A stretch of DNA of 22,792 bases, from positions 1-22,792 of the forward strand of contig JAJBVQ010000236.1 of NCBI GenBank assembly GCA_020859745.1, read 5' to 3'. Made by a program: the position numbers and the translations under genes. Each line of letters begins with the position of its first letter. The stretch's first letter is position 1. The DNA is from Rikenellaceae bacterium (GTDB taxonomy: Bacteria; Bacteroidota; Bacteroidia; Bacteroidales; Rikenellaceae). Positions 8,705 to 15,909 of this stretch are shown here, piece after piece. The notes below the pieces were generated by a model that ran no database searches, was not told the origin of the DNA, and saw only the letters and a list, made by a program, of their open reading frames with translations.

Positions 8705-9586
8705 CTATTTGCCGTGTTTCACGTCGAGGAATTCCATGTTTTTCTCTTCGTATTCCTTAAGTTCCTCTTCGAGGTTCTTTCCGTAGAGCTTCATCGCGCG
8801 CCGGCTCATCCCCATGCTGGAGAAACCGCCGTCGTGGAAAAGGTTCTGCATGGTCACTTTGCGGGTCAGGTCGCTGAACAGGGTCAGCACGTAGTTGGCG
8901 CAATCCAGAGCCGTGGCATTCCCCAGCGGCGACATGCGCTGTGCGAAGTCCATCAGGTGGTCGAGGCCCATAACTCCGCTCCCGGCCGTGGTCGGCGTCG
9001 GCGACTGCGATACGGTATTGACGCGGATCTTCTTCTCGCGCCCGTAGATATACCCGAACGAGCGGGCGATCGACTCCAGCAGCGCTTTGGCATCGGCCAT
9101 GTCGTTATAACCGTACAGGGTGCGCTGGGCGGCGATATAAGAGAGCGCCACGATCGACCCCCATTCGTTCAGGGCGTCTTTCTTGCGGGCCACCTGCATC
9201 ACTTTGTGGAACGAGATGGCGGAAATATCCAGCGTTTTCATCAGGAAGCCGTAGTCGAGGTCGTCATAGGTGCGCCCTTTGCGAACGTTGGGCGACATCC
9301 CGATGGAGTGGAGGATGAAGTCGAACTTGCCGCCGAAATGCTCCATTGTTTTGTCGATCAGGTTTTCCAGGTCTTCGACGCTGGTGGCATCGGCGGGAAC
9401 GAATATGGTATCGAGTTTTTCGGCCAGCTCCGCAGTGCCGCCCATGCGGGCAGCCATAGCCGTATTGGTCAGCACGACTTCCGCGCCCTCTTCCACGGCG
9501 CGTTCGGCCACCTGCCAGGCGATGGATTTGTCGTTGAGCGCCCCGAAGATCAGGCCTTTTTTACCTTTCAGAAGATTGTAAGACAT
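8705..9586 (-). CDS. fabI: Enoyl-[acyl-carrier-protein] reductase (NADH), FabI
   Basis: FabI reduces trans-2-enoyl-ACP to acyl-ACP, the last step of each type II fatty-acid elongation cycle in the cytoplasm. The 293-residue protein has the divergent short-chain dehydrogenase layout of FabI. An N-terminal nucleotide-binding loop reads GLIFGALNDKSIAW. The catalytic set is Y150, Y160 and K167 in SYIAAQRTLYGYNDMADAK, with the same Y-x9-Y-x6-K spacing as E. coli FabI. SQSPTPTTAGSG is the substrate-binding loop region, and NLFHDGGFSSMG closes the core. It is about 30 residues longer than the E. coli enzyme through a charged C-terminal tail (residues about 265-293), a form I associate with Bacteroidetes. 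It appears monocistronic, with its own -7 element 27 bp upstream. It is the target class of triclosan-like inhibitors, but resistance cannot be read from this sequence. Confidence 0.97.
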   Translation of the reverse strand: MSYNLLKGKKGLIFGALNDKSIAWQVAERAVEEGAEVVLTNTAMAARMGGTAELAEKLDTIFVPADATSVEDLENLIDKTMEHFGGKFDFILHSIGMSPNVRKGRTYDDLDYGFLMKTLDISAISFHKVMQVARKKDALNEWGSIVALSYIAAQRTLYGYNDMADAKALLESIARSFGYIYGREKKIRVNTVSQSPTPTTAGSGVMGLDHLMDFAQRMSPLGNATALDCANYVLTLFSDLTRKVTMQNLFHDGGFSSMGMSRRAMKLYGKNLEEELKEYEEKNMEFLDVKHGK

Positions 9587-9612
9587 TCTGTTCAGTTATT
9601 TAAAAATTTTTA

Positions 9613-9620
9613 CAAAGTTA
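9613..9620 (-). promoter_or_regulatory. fabI promoter, Bacteroidetes -7 element
   Basis: On the minus strand this reads TAACTTTG, an exact match to TAnnTTTG. It lies 26 bp upstream of the fabI ATG, so transcription should start about 20 nt before the gene. No TTG is present at the expected -33 position. Confidence 0.6.
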
Positions 9621-9693
9621 GTGATTTTCCCGTAATTCCGTTACAGCGGCCGATCTTTGCTATACGGTTGTGGCGTATCCAGTCCCTACGGAT

Positions 9694-9756
9694 AAAAAAA
9701 GGCTCCCGGACGCGGCATAGGATCGGAGCGATCCGCATATGCCGGCCCGGGGGCCT
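9694..9756 (-). terminator. Strong intrinsic terminator of the minus-strand SusC/SusD operon
   Basis: Read on the minus strand, an outer stem (about 9738-9756 with 9701-9719, AAGGC..CCCGG pairing with CCGGGAGCCTT, with small mismatches and a G-T pair) encloses an inner perfect 6-bp stem (GGATCG/CGATCC). It ends in seven Ts (plus-strand A tract 9694-9700). It lies about 125 bp after the SusD-like stop codon. Stem plus T run is the classical intrinsic terminator layout. Confidence 0.8.
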
Positions 9757-9838
9757 TCCCGGTCAGATTTCTCCCAAGACTACTAACACCACGAGAGAAC
9801 CGGGTTGAGACGATAAAATACAACTAACCAATAATTCC

Positions 9839-9863
9839 CCGCCGGGAGCGAACTCCCTGGCGG
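9839..9863 (-). other. Short bulged hairpin just after the SusD-like stop codon
   Basis: The arms CCGCCGGGAG (9839-9848) and CTCCCTGGCGG (9853-9863) pair over 10 bp with one bulged base and a 4-nt loop. On the minus strand it begins 19 bp after the stop codon of the SusD-like gene and has no T run. It may protect the 3' end of the mRNA or help termination, which is more likely finished at 9694-9756. The rest of 9757-9882 shows nothing recognisable. Confidence 0.4.
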
Positions 9864-9882
9864 AGAATATCTTCGATACGTT

Positions 9883-12024
9883 TTACAAACCTTGCTTATC
9901 CCAGAAGATACGCCCGGTGGTCTGGTTGTAAGTCGCGCCGTAGTTCGGTTGCTTGAGCAACTCGTCACGGATGGCGTTCCAGTTGTCGTTGTTGGCGGCT
10001 TCGGCCGACGGCAGGTTGCCGCGGCGCGGCCATTCCAGCGCTTCCTCAGACGTTTCGGTGTAAGGACGAACCCAGTAGAGGCCGTTCGGACGGTCTGCCG
10101 GAGTCGCTACGGGCACGATCTTCGGATAGCCGGTAATACGCCACCAGTCCCACATCTTGATCGGCTGCTTGTAAGCGTAGATCCACATCTGGCCGACGAT
10201 CGCTTCGTTCTTGTCCGCAGCGTTGGCCAGGGCCTGTGCGCTGACATAGGCGGAAATCTTGTCGGTGATGCTGTAAACGCCGTTGTCGTTGATACCGGCG
10301 ACTTTCGGGTTGATGGTGATCGTCTGGCCGGTACTTTCGTTGTAATAGGTGTAAGCCGTGTTGGTGGCTACCTGTACTCCGTAGCGGATGGCGTCGCCCT
10401 GGAGCTCTTCCATGGCTGCCGTTACGCCGTCTGCATACCAAGTATCGGCCGACTGACCGGTGGTCTCACCGTTCTGGGTCAGGTAAGCCATCATGAAGCA
10501 GAACTCGGGATAGGTATAGAGCGGCTGGCGGTAGAACTTGTTCGAGTTGCTCACCGGGCCGTCATAGCCGTTGTTACCGCTGGCCCCGGCATTGTCGCCG
10601 AACACTTTACCGCCGCTGGCGATGAAATAACGGCCCTGCGGACGGCAGGCTACCGAGATCGTGAACGAAGTGTCCGGATTGTAAACCGTCCAGGTCGCCG
10701 GATAATTTTCCGATATGGTACCTACGTTGTTGACCGTCCACGGCCCCAGGGTCTTGTTGCCTTCCGTGTCGCCCGGTTTGTAGTTCGGGTGGTAGAAACG
10801 GAACGTGAAGGTACGCTGGCCCCAGAACATCTCCGGACCGCTCTTGTCATAATCCTTCGGGCTGGGCGACTGGCCCTGGTATGCCATCATCGGGTCGCTC
10901 TGGAAGTCGAGGACATCGCCCCAGTTCTTCTGGCTCCAGCTTTTCGTTTCACTGTCGTAAACCCAGTGCATTTGCAGTGAGTCCGGGAAGTAATTGGCCA
11001 TCCACTGCATCTCGGTGTTGGCTGCGTGCAGGTCGTTGGCGCGTGCCAGGAGCGGCAGGCGCGGGTCGTCCAGGTATTTCAGGTAGCTGATGAAGTTATC
11101 CGTTACCGAGTAGTTCAGGCTGATATTCGAACTACCGTCCGAGTTGTAGATACCGCTGTTGTCTTGGGAGCCGTTCAGGTAAGCGAAGGCGCCGTCCGCA
11201 GCGCTTTCGAACCAGCCCGAAGCCTTGGTGGCGGTCAGTACCTGGTTGAAGCGTGCCGCATCGGCCGCCTTCATGATCCAGGCCATGTACAGGCGGTAGG
11301 AGTTGGCGAACTTCTTCCATTTGGCGCGCTGCTGTTCATAGTTGCCCAGAGCGTTCGGAGCGCCTTCGTCAGGGTTCACCGTATAACCGTAAATCGGGTC
11401 GTAAACGCCGAGTTCGACCGTGGTCTCATTGGCCGGAGCTTCGAGTACGGCGATGTAACCTGCCAACTCGTCGTCCAGCGATTCGTACACCTCGTTCGAG
11501 AAGAGGTCGTATTTCGGCCGGGTGATCCCTTCGGTGATAGCCTTGAAAGCCTGGCTGTAAACAGCCGCACCGTAGTTCTGGAACACGCGGAAAGCTTCGT
11601 AGACTTTCATGATACCGGCAATGGCGCGCAGGTCCTGGTATCTCTGCTGCTGGGCCGCATCCGTGATGTTATGGTCGATGTAGTCTTGCAACAGGGTCAT
11701 TTTGTAACCCACGCCGTACAGCCAGGAGTAGTAGTTGTCGATCGTTGCCGGCGAGGTGTAGCTGCTGCTCACCGGATTGCAGTACTGTCCGGCCGAAGCG
11801 CCGCTGTAGTACACGAAGTACTGCATCTTCACGCCGTCGTTCTGGGTGGCGTTCTCGATCGACCCTCGCGTATTGTCCAGGTTGGCAGTCCCGTCCAGGA
11901 ACATATACCGCGGGTCGGTTTCCCCGATCGTGTTAGGGTTGGAGTTCAACTCGCGCATCTTGTCTTTACAACCGACAAGCGCGAGCGCCGCCAAACCTCC
12001 GATTAGATATTTCGTTATTTTCAT
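9883..12024 (-). CDS. SusD/RagB family nutrient-binding outer-membrane lipoprotein (second copy)
   Basis: The protein has 713 residues and starts with a lipoprotein signal peptide with lipobox LVGC (Cys19). Its mature start, KDKMRELNSNPN, is nearly the same as that of the SusD-like protein at 3370-5589. The two also share the order of conserved segments: YCNPxxxx early, RYQDLRAIAxxxxxxEA (helical TPR-like region), DDPRLPLLA in the middle, and the final GRIFWD. They are clearly paralogues but diverge in the middle and the binding-face regions. By family knowledge it is the substrate-binding lid of the SusC-like transporter encoded 25 bp upstream on the same strand, acting on the outer-membrane surface. 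The two genes form an operon ending at the terminator at 9694-9756. The ligand is unknown. Different mid-regions in the paralogues suggest different ligands, which is inference. Confidence 0.93.
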   Translation of the reverse strand: MKITKYLIGGLAALALVGCKDKMRELNSNPNTIGETDPRYMFLDGTANLDNTRGSIENATQNDGVKMQYFVYYSGASAGQYCNPVSSSYTSPATIDNYYSWLYGVGYKMTLLQDYIDHNITDAAQQQRYQDLRAIAGIMKVYEAFRVFQNYGAAVYSQAFKAITEGITRPKYDLFSNEVYESLDDELAGYIAVLEAPANETTVELGVYDPIYGYTVNPDEGAPNALGNYEQQRAKWKKFANSYRLYMAWIMKAADAARFNQVLTATKASGWFESAADGAFAYLNGSQDNSGIYNSDGSSNISLNYSVTDNFISYLKYLDDPRLPLLARANDLHAANTEMQWMANYFPDSLQMHWVYDSETKSWSQKNWGDVLDFQSDPMMAYQGQSPSPKDYDKSGPEMFWGQRTFTFRFYHPNYKPGDTEGNKTLGPWTVNNVGTISENYPATWTVYNPDTSFTISVACRPQGRYFIASGGKVFGDNAGASGNNGYDGPVSNSNKFYRQPLYTYPEFCFMMAYLTQNGETTGQSADTWYADGVTAAMEELQGDAIRYGVQVATNTAYTYYNESTGQTITINPKVAGINDNGVYSITDKISAYVSAQALANAADKNEAIVGQMWIYAYKQPIKMWDWWRITGYPKIVPVATPADRPNGLYWVRPYTETSEEALEWPRRGNLPSAEAANNDNWNAIRDELLKQPNYGATYNQTTGRIFWDKQGL

Positions 12025-12049
12025 ATGAAAACCTGTTTTGTAATTAAAG

Positions 12050-15000
12050 TTAGAATCTGAGATTCAGGCTGAAAGAGAAGTTGCGCATGAACGGCGTGGT
12101 ACTGTAGTCGTACGGCGTCAAGGCGTTGTTCGAGATAAACGAGTCGGGGTTCGATCCGCCGTTCATCTTGTTGATGATGTAGCAAAGGTTGCGTGCCGTG
12201 AACGACAGGCGGGCGGACTGCAAACCTACGTGCTTGATCCACTTTTCCGGGAAGTTGTAGCCCAGGGTCAATTCACGCAGGGCCATGTAGGTCCCTTTGG
12301 ACACCTGGTCTTCCGCATTGCCGCTGTTGTAGTACCACCAAGTCGAAGCGAGTACCGGTTGAATATACCCGGCATCAACCGCTTCACGGAAAGTCAGCCC
12401 GTTCAGGTCTACCGTTTCGCCGGTCGAGAAAGAGACAACTTGCGTGTTACCGCCGCCGAGGTTACTGAAGACCGCATCCGGAACGATACCGTTGTAAACC
12501 ACTTCGCCTTTGTAGTTGGTACGTGCCACACCGCCGTGTTCGGCATCACGACCGTACAGCGACTGCTCGGTACCGCCCATGTTGTCCAGGTAGTTGGCTT
12601 TGATCGGCTGGATCACGGATCCGCCCGAACGGCCGTCGATCTGGGCGTAGAAGTCCAGCGAACCGCTGCTGTTGGGCAGGTTGATCTGCACCGAAGTATT
12701 GATACCGTAGGTGAAGTCAGGTTCTACGCGGCCCAGGATAGTGGTGATGTTCTCTTTGCCGCCCCAGTACGAAGCCTCGCTGCCATAGTAGCCCGAGATA
12801 CGGCTTGCGCTCTCGTAGTAGTAAGCCAGGTTCGTGTTGGCGCCGACACTGTTCGTATTGGAGTCCGCGCTCCCTGCGATGTACAGCATGCGTTTGCCGT
12901 TGCGCGGGTCGTTCGGGTCGTTGGCGTTGTTGTAAATAGCGGTCGGGGCCTGGTAGCTGTAGTTGTTACCGGCAGTGATCACACCGAACGGGCCGTTTTC
13001 GAACGCGGTGACCTGCAGACCTGCGGAACCGTCCCACGAATAGGTACTGATCGCGTAGTAGTTGATATCCGGGTGCAGCTCTTTGATCTTACCGCGGTTG
13101 CGCGCCCAGTTGACACCGATGTTCCAGTTCACCGTACGGCTGCGGATCGGGGTTGCGTCGATCTGAAGCTCCCAACCCTGGTTCTGGATGTTACCGGCGT
13201 TGATCAGCTGTTTGCTCACACCCGATTCGGTAACGGCGTTCAGCGACAGGATCTGGTTCTTGGTGTTGGTCTTGTAGTAAGCTACGTCGACACCCAGGCG
13301 TCCGTTCAGGAAACGCAGGTCGGCACCGAATTCGATAGAGGTCTGGAGTTCAGGCTTCAGGTCGTAGTTCGGGAGGGTCGAGTAGTTCGGGGAAGCAGAC
13401 AGGATATTGGTGTTCTGCGGACCCCACATGGAAGATACGGAATAACCGCCAGCTCCCGATGCGGTGGAGTACGCGTCGGTACCCTTACCTACCTGGGCCC
13501 ACGATGCACGCAGTTTACCGAAAGAGAGGACGTTCGGGTCGATATGGAACGTATCCGAGAATACCCACGATGCGTTCACCGACGGATAGAACACCGAATA
13601 GTTGTCTTGGCCGTACGGAATCCACGTCGGATACAGCAGGGTAGAAAGCCAGTCATTACGGCCGGTCACTTCCAGGTATACCTGGTCTTTCCACGAGAGG
13701 TTGACTACGCCGGCTACCCCGACGGTCATATTGTTACGCGGAGTGTAACCCACGTCGCCTGCGTCCAGGGAGATCGCATCCTTCGAGTTCGAGAACGAGA
13801 ACAGGCCCGGAGTGATCAGACCACCTTTAGTACTCTTGTTGTAAGAGGTATAGCGGGTGTTACCGTAGATTTCGGCCAGCACACGCACGTCCAGCTCAAG
13901 GTTGTCGTTGATAAAGCGGTTGTTGCTGTGCAGCTGGGCGATACCGTCGTACGAGCCGCTGGTGTTGCCGCTGATAGCATACTGACCCTGATTGATATAC
14001 CCGGCGTTTTTCGTCTCGGTGAAGACCTGCCAGTTGTTGTAGCTGATGCTGACGTTGGCATCCAGCCAATCGGTAAATTGAGCGCTCAGGCCCAACTGGG
14101 CGATAAGGGTCTGTTCGTTACGGTTCAGGTTGTTTTCGTACAACTGTGCGATTCGGTTGTTGACGGTCGAAAGCGAAGAGGTCCCGTAGGTCTCGTGGGT
14201 CACGTCATTGATATAGTGATCCTTGTACCATTGCAGGTCGGTGCTCCGGTTGGCGTAGTAACCGCCCACGAGCATGGCCGTCACGGTACCCCATGAACCG
14301 CCGATCGTAGAGTTCGGGTTCTTGGTATCCGAATTCGAGTACTGAACCGACAGGTTGGTCGAGAGAATATCGTTGATCTTACCGGTCGTGTTGAAGTTGA
14401 TCGAGTGGCGGCTGAACGAGTTGTTCGGCATGTTACCGTCACCGTTCATATAACCGTACGACAGACGGTAGGTGGCTTTTTCCGAACCGCCGGTCAGTGC
14501 AACGCTCACGTTGTCGTAGCTGGTGTTCTGGTAGAAAGCCTTCCAAGCGTTCGGATAGGTCTCGTAGTTGCTCAGCGGGTTGTCGATACCGTCCGGAGCA
14601 TAGTATTTGTAGAACTGATACAGCTGCTGGCCTTGCATCGAAGCGACCGACGGGCCCCACGAAGCAGCCGTATAACCGTTCCGGGTATACTGCTGGCCTT
14701 CGATCACGCCGCCTTCGTAGCCGTTACCCGGCGCACCCATACCGTATTCGTTCTGGAGCGGGGTGGCAAAGTCGTAGAGCGAACCCCATTCGTGGGTGTA
14801 GTTCACTTCCACGCCGATCCCTTTGCGAGCCTTACCGCCTTTGGTGGTGATCACGATGGCACCGTTGGCGCCGCGGGCACCGTACAGCGAGGTAGCGGCC
14901 GCACCTTTCAGCACCGTGACGCTTTCGTAGTCGTCCGGGTTCAGGTTCTTCAACTGGTTACCGTAAATGGTACCGTCGGTGTTACGGAAGTTGTTGCCGG

Positions 15001-15592
15001 CAGACTGCTGTTCGTACTCCATGATGATCCCGTCGATCACATAGATCGGGGAGTTGTTCTTATCCAGCGATTTGTTACCGCGGATAGTCACAGTCGGAGC
15101 GGTGGTGATACCACCGGAACCGCCGGAAGCGATCTGCACCCCTGCCACTTTACCCTGCAATGCATTCGCCGGGCTGACGGTGTTGGTACGTGCCAATTCG
15201 TCCCCTTTTACGGTACTGGTCGCATAACCGAGTGCACGGTTCTGTTTCCGTCCGCCGAGAGCAGTTACGGTAACCGCCTCTGCCTGTAAAGCATCGGGTT
15301 GCATGGTTACGTTGATGGTAGATTTCCCTGCAACGGGAATCTCTTGCTTACGCATACCGGCGTAGCTGAAAACCAGAGTGGAATTAGCTACCGATGCGTT
15401 GTTGATGGTGTATGCACCGTCGGCACCGGTCAAAGCACCAATGGTCGTACCTTTGATCTGTACGACTACACCTGCGAGTGGTTGTCCGTCTTCCGAAGAC
15501 TTAACCACGCCGCTCACCCGGTTCTGCGCATAGGCCGTACCGCCTACGAGCAAACCAAGGATCAACACTGTTAACAGTCTAATTTTCTTCAT
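12050..15592 (-). CDS. SusC/RagA family TonB-dependent outer-membrane transporter, complete
   Basis: The start at 15592 gives MKKIRLLTVLILGLLVGG followed by TAYAQ, a standard signal peptide. The frame is open 21 codons further upstream but those codons are not signal-like. The protein has 1180 residues. A carboxypeptidase-regulatory-like domain spans about 25-110 (SGVVKSSEDGQPLAGVVVQI onward). A TonB-box-like stretch AEAVTVTAL lies at about 104-112 and the plug at about 118-253 (NNSPIYVIDGI, SusC signature LYGARGANGAIVITTKGG). The barrel follows and ends in SFSLNLRF. There is no N-terminal STN domain, so direct signalling to an anti-sigma factor is not expected. The protein should import a ligand handed over by the SusD-like lipoprotein encoded 25 bp downstream. 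It is a close paralogue of the transporter at the window start and shares exact DNA blocks with it. The substrate is unknown. Confidence 0.96.
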   Translation of the reverse strand: MKKIRLLTVLILGLLVGGTAYAQNRVSGVVKSSEDGQPLAGVVVQIKGTTIGALTGADGAYTINNASVANSTLVFSYAGMRKQEIPVAGKSTINVTMQPDALQAEAVTVTALGGRKQNRALGYATSTVKGDELARTNTVSPANALQGKVAGVQIASGGSGGITTAPTVTIRGNKSLDKNNSPIYVIDGIIMEYEQQSAGNNFRNTDGTIYGNQLKNLNPDDYESVTVLKGAAATSLYGARGANGAIVITTKGGKARKGIGVEVNYTHEWGSLYDFATPLQNEYGMGAPGNGYEGGVIEGQQYTRNGYTAASWGPSVASMQGQQLYQFYKYYAPDGIDNPLSNYETYPNAWKAFYQNTSYDNVSVALTGGSEKATYRLSYGYMNGDGNMPNNSFSRHSINFNTTGKINDILSTNLSVQYSNSDTKNPNSTIGGSWGTVTAMLVGGYYANRSTDLQWYKDHYINDVTHETYGTSSLSTVNNRIAQLYENNLNRNEQTLIAQLGLSAQFTDWLDANVSISYNNWQVFTETKNAGYINQGQYAISGNTSGSYDGIAQLHSNNRFINDNLELDVRVLAEIYGNTRYTSYNKSTKGGLITPGLFSFSNSKDAISLDAGDVGYTPRNNMTVGVAGVVNLSWKDQVYLEVTGRNDWLSTLLYPTWIPYGQDNYSVFYPSVNASWVFSDTFHIDPNVLSFGKLRASWAQVGKGTDAYSTASGAGGYSVSSMWGPQNTNILSASPNYSTLPNYDLKPELQTSIEFGADLRFLNGRLGVDVAYYKTNTKNQILSLNAVTESGVSKQLINAGNIQNQGWELQIDATPIRSRTVNWNIGVNWARNRGKIKELHPDINYYAISTYSWDGSAGLQVTAFENGPFGVITAGNNYSYQAPTAIYNNANDPNDPRNGKRMLYIAGSADSNTNSVGANTNLAYYYESASRISGYYGSEASYWGGKENITTILGRVEPDFTYGINTSVQINLPNSSGSLDFYAQIDGRSGGSVIQPIKANYLDNMGGTEQSLYGRDAEHGGVARTNYKGEVVYNGIVPDAVFSNLGGGNTQVVSFSTGETVDLNGLTFREAVDAGYIQPVLASTWWYYNSGNAEDQVSKGTYMALRELTLGYNFPEKWIKHVGLQSARLSFTARNLCYIINKMNGGSNPDSFISNNALTPYDYSTTPFMRNFSFSLNLRF
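15276..15330 (-). repeat. Inverted DNA repeat between the two susC genes, partner of block A
   Basis: This is the minus-strand copy of the exact 55-bp block at 1-55. It lies in the complete susC gene, at codons about 88-106. Other exact 38-bp inverted blocks are 453-490 with 14832-14869 (SusC signature) and 2151-2188 with 13170-13207 (barrel segment LINAGNIQNQGW). Confidence 0.9.
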
Positions 15593-15668
15593 ATAAAAGC
15601 ATTTAAGTTGAAAAGGGTTAATATTGTTATTACTTGAGTTCCCATTAGGATCCACCCCTAACTATGGG

Positions 15669-15676
15669 CAAATATA
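15669..15676 (-). promoter_or_regulatory. Promoter -7 element of the minus-strand susC/susD operon
   Basis: The minus strand reads TATATTTG, an exact match to the Bacteroidetes TAnnTTTG element, 76 bp before the susC ATG. That implies a leader of about 70 nt. The region 20 bp upstream is a run of Ts without a clean TTG, so only the -7 element is supported. Confidence 0.6.
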
Positions 15677-15802
15677 GAATACTATCCCGAGATAAAAAAA
15701 CTTTTTCTCACGAATTTCGTTTTTTATCCCCCAGAGTACCTTGTCGTTATTCATTTTTCTGTGGACTTCTCCACGTTCTTAAATAATTTTACTAACCTAA
15801 CC

Positions 15803-15833
15803 GGTTCGGTTTCAACCCGGTGTAAATCGAACC
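15803..15833. promoter_or_regulatory. Dyad symmetry upstream of the susC promoter
   Basis: Arms GGTTCGGTTT (15803-15812) and AAATCGAACC (15824-15833) are complementary over 10 positions with one G-T pair and an 11-nt spacer. It lies about 125 bp upstream of the predicted susC -7 element. It could be an operator for a dimeric regulator or a terminator remnant; on the plus strand it is followed by ATTTTTC, but no plus-strand gene leads into it. Confidence 0.3.
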
Positions 15834-15909
15834 ATTTTTCAAACTGAAAGTATCGATCCGGAGCGGCGTTTATTTATAAAATAAATGCAGGAGATTGCCG
15901 GATAAAGGC

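Larger units (their letters stand above)
15593..15909. other. Intergenic region upstream of susC, downstream of pepD
   Basis: This 317-bp AT-rich gap holds the promoter of the minus-strand susC gene (see 15669-15676) and a dyad at 15803-15833. Near pepD it holds a weak AT-rich hairpin (15866-15888, 9 pairs of which one is mismatched, no T run) that could be a poor terminator for pepD. I found no coding region or RNA gene. Confidence 0.5.

Noticed and set aside
9757..9882. Possible small RNA or riboswitch after the minus-strand SusD-like gene.
   Set aside because: Only a short bulged hairpin is visible; there is no conserved RNA motif or separate promoter. It is more simply the 3' untranslated region ending at the terminator.
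12230..15289. Long plus-strand open frames opposite the second susC gene, including one of 688 residues (12230-14296).
   Set aside because: Same reason as above: low-complexity Val/Arg-rich antisense translations of a real susC gene, repeated in the same way for both susC and both susD genes.
15593..15655. N-terminal extension of the second SusC to 15655.
   Set aside because: The added 21 residues precede a perfect signal peptide and overlap the expected leader, which starts around 15664. The ATG at 15592 is preferred.
15593..15909. Invertible promoter controlling the second susC operon.
   Set aside because: No pair of short inverted repeats flanks the predicted promoter, and no site-specific recombinase is encoded in the window.
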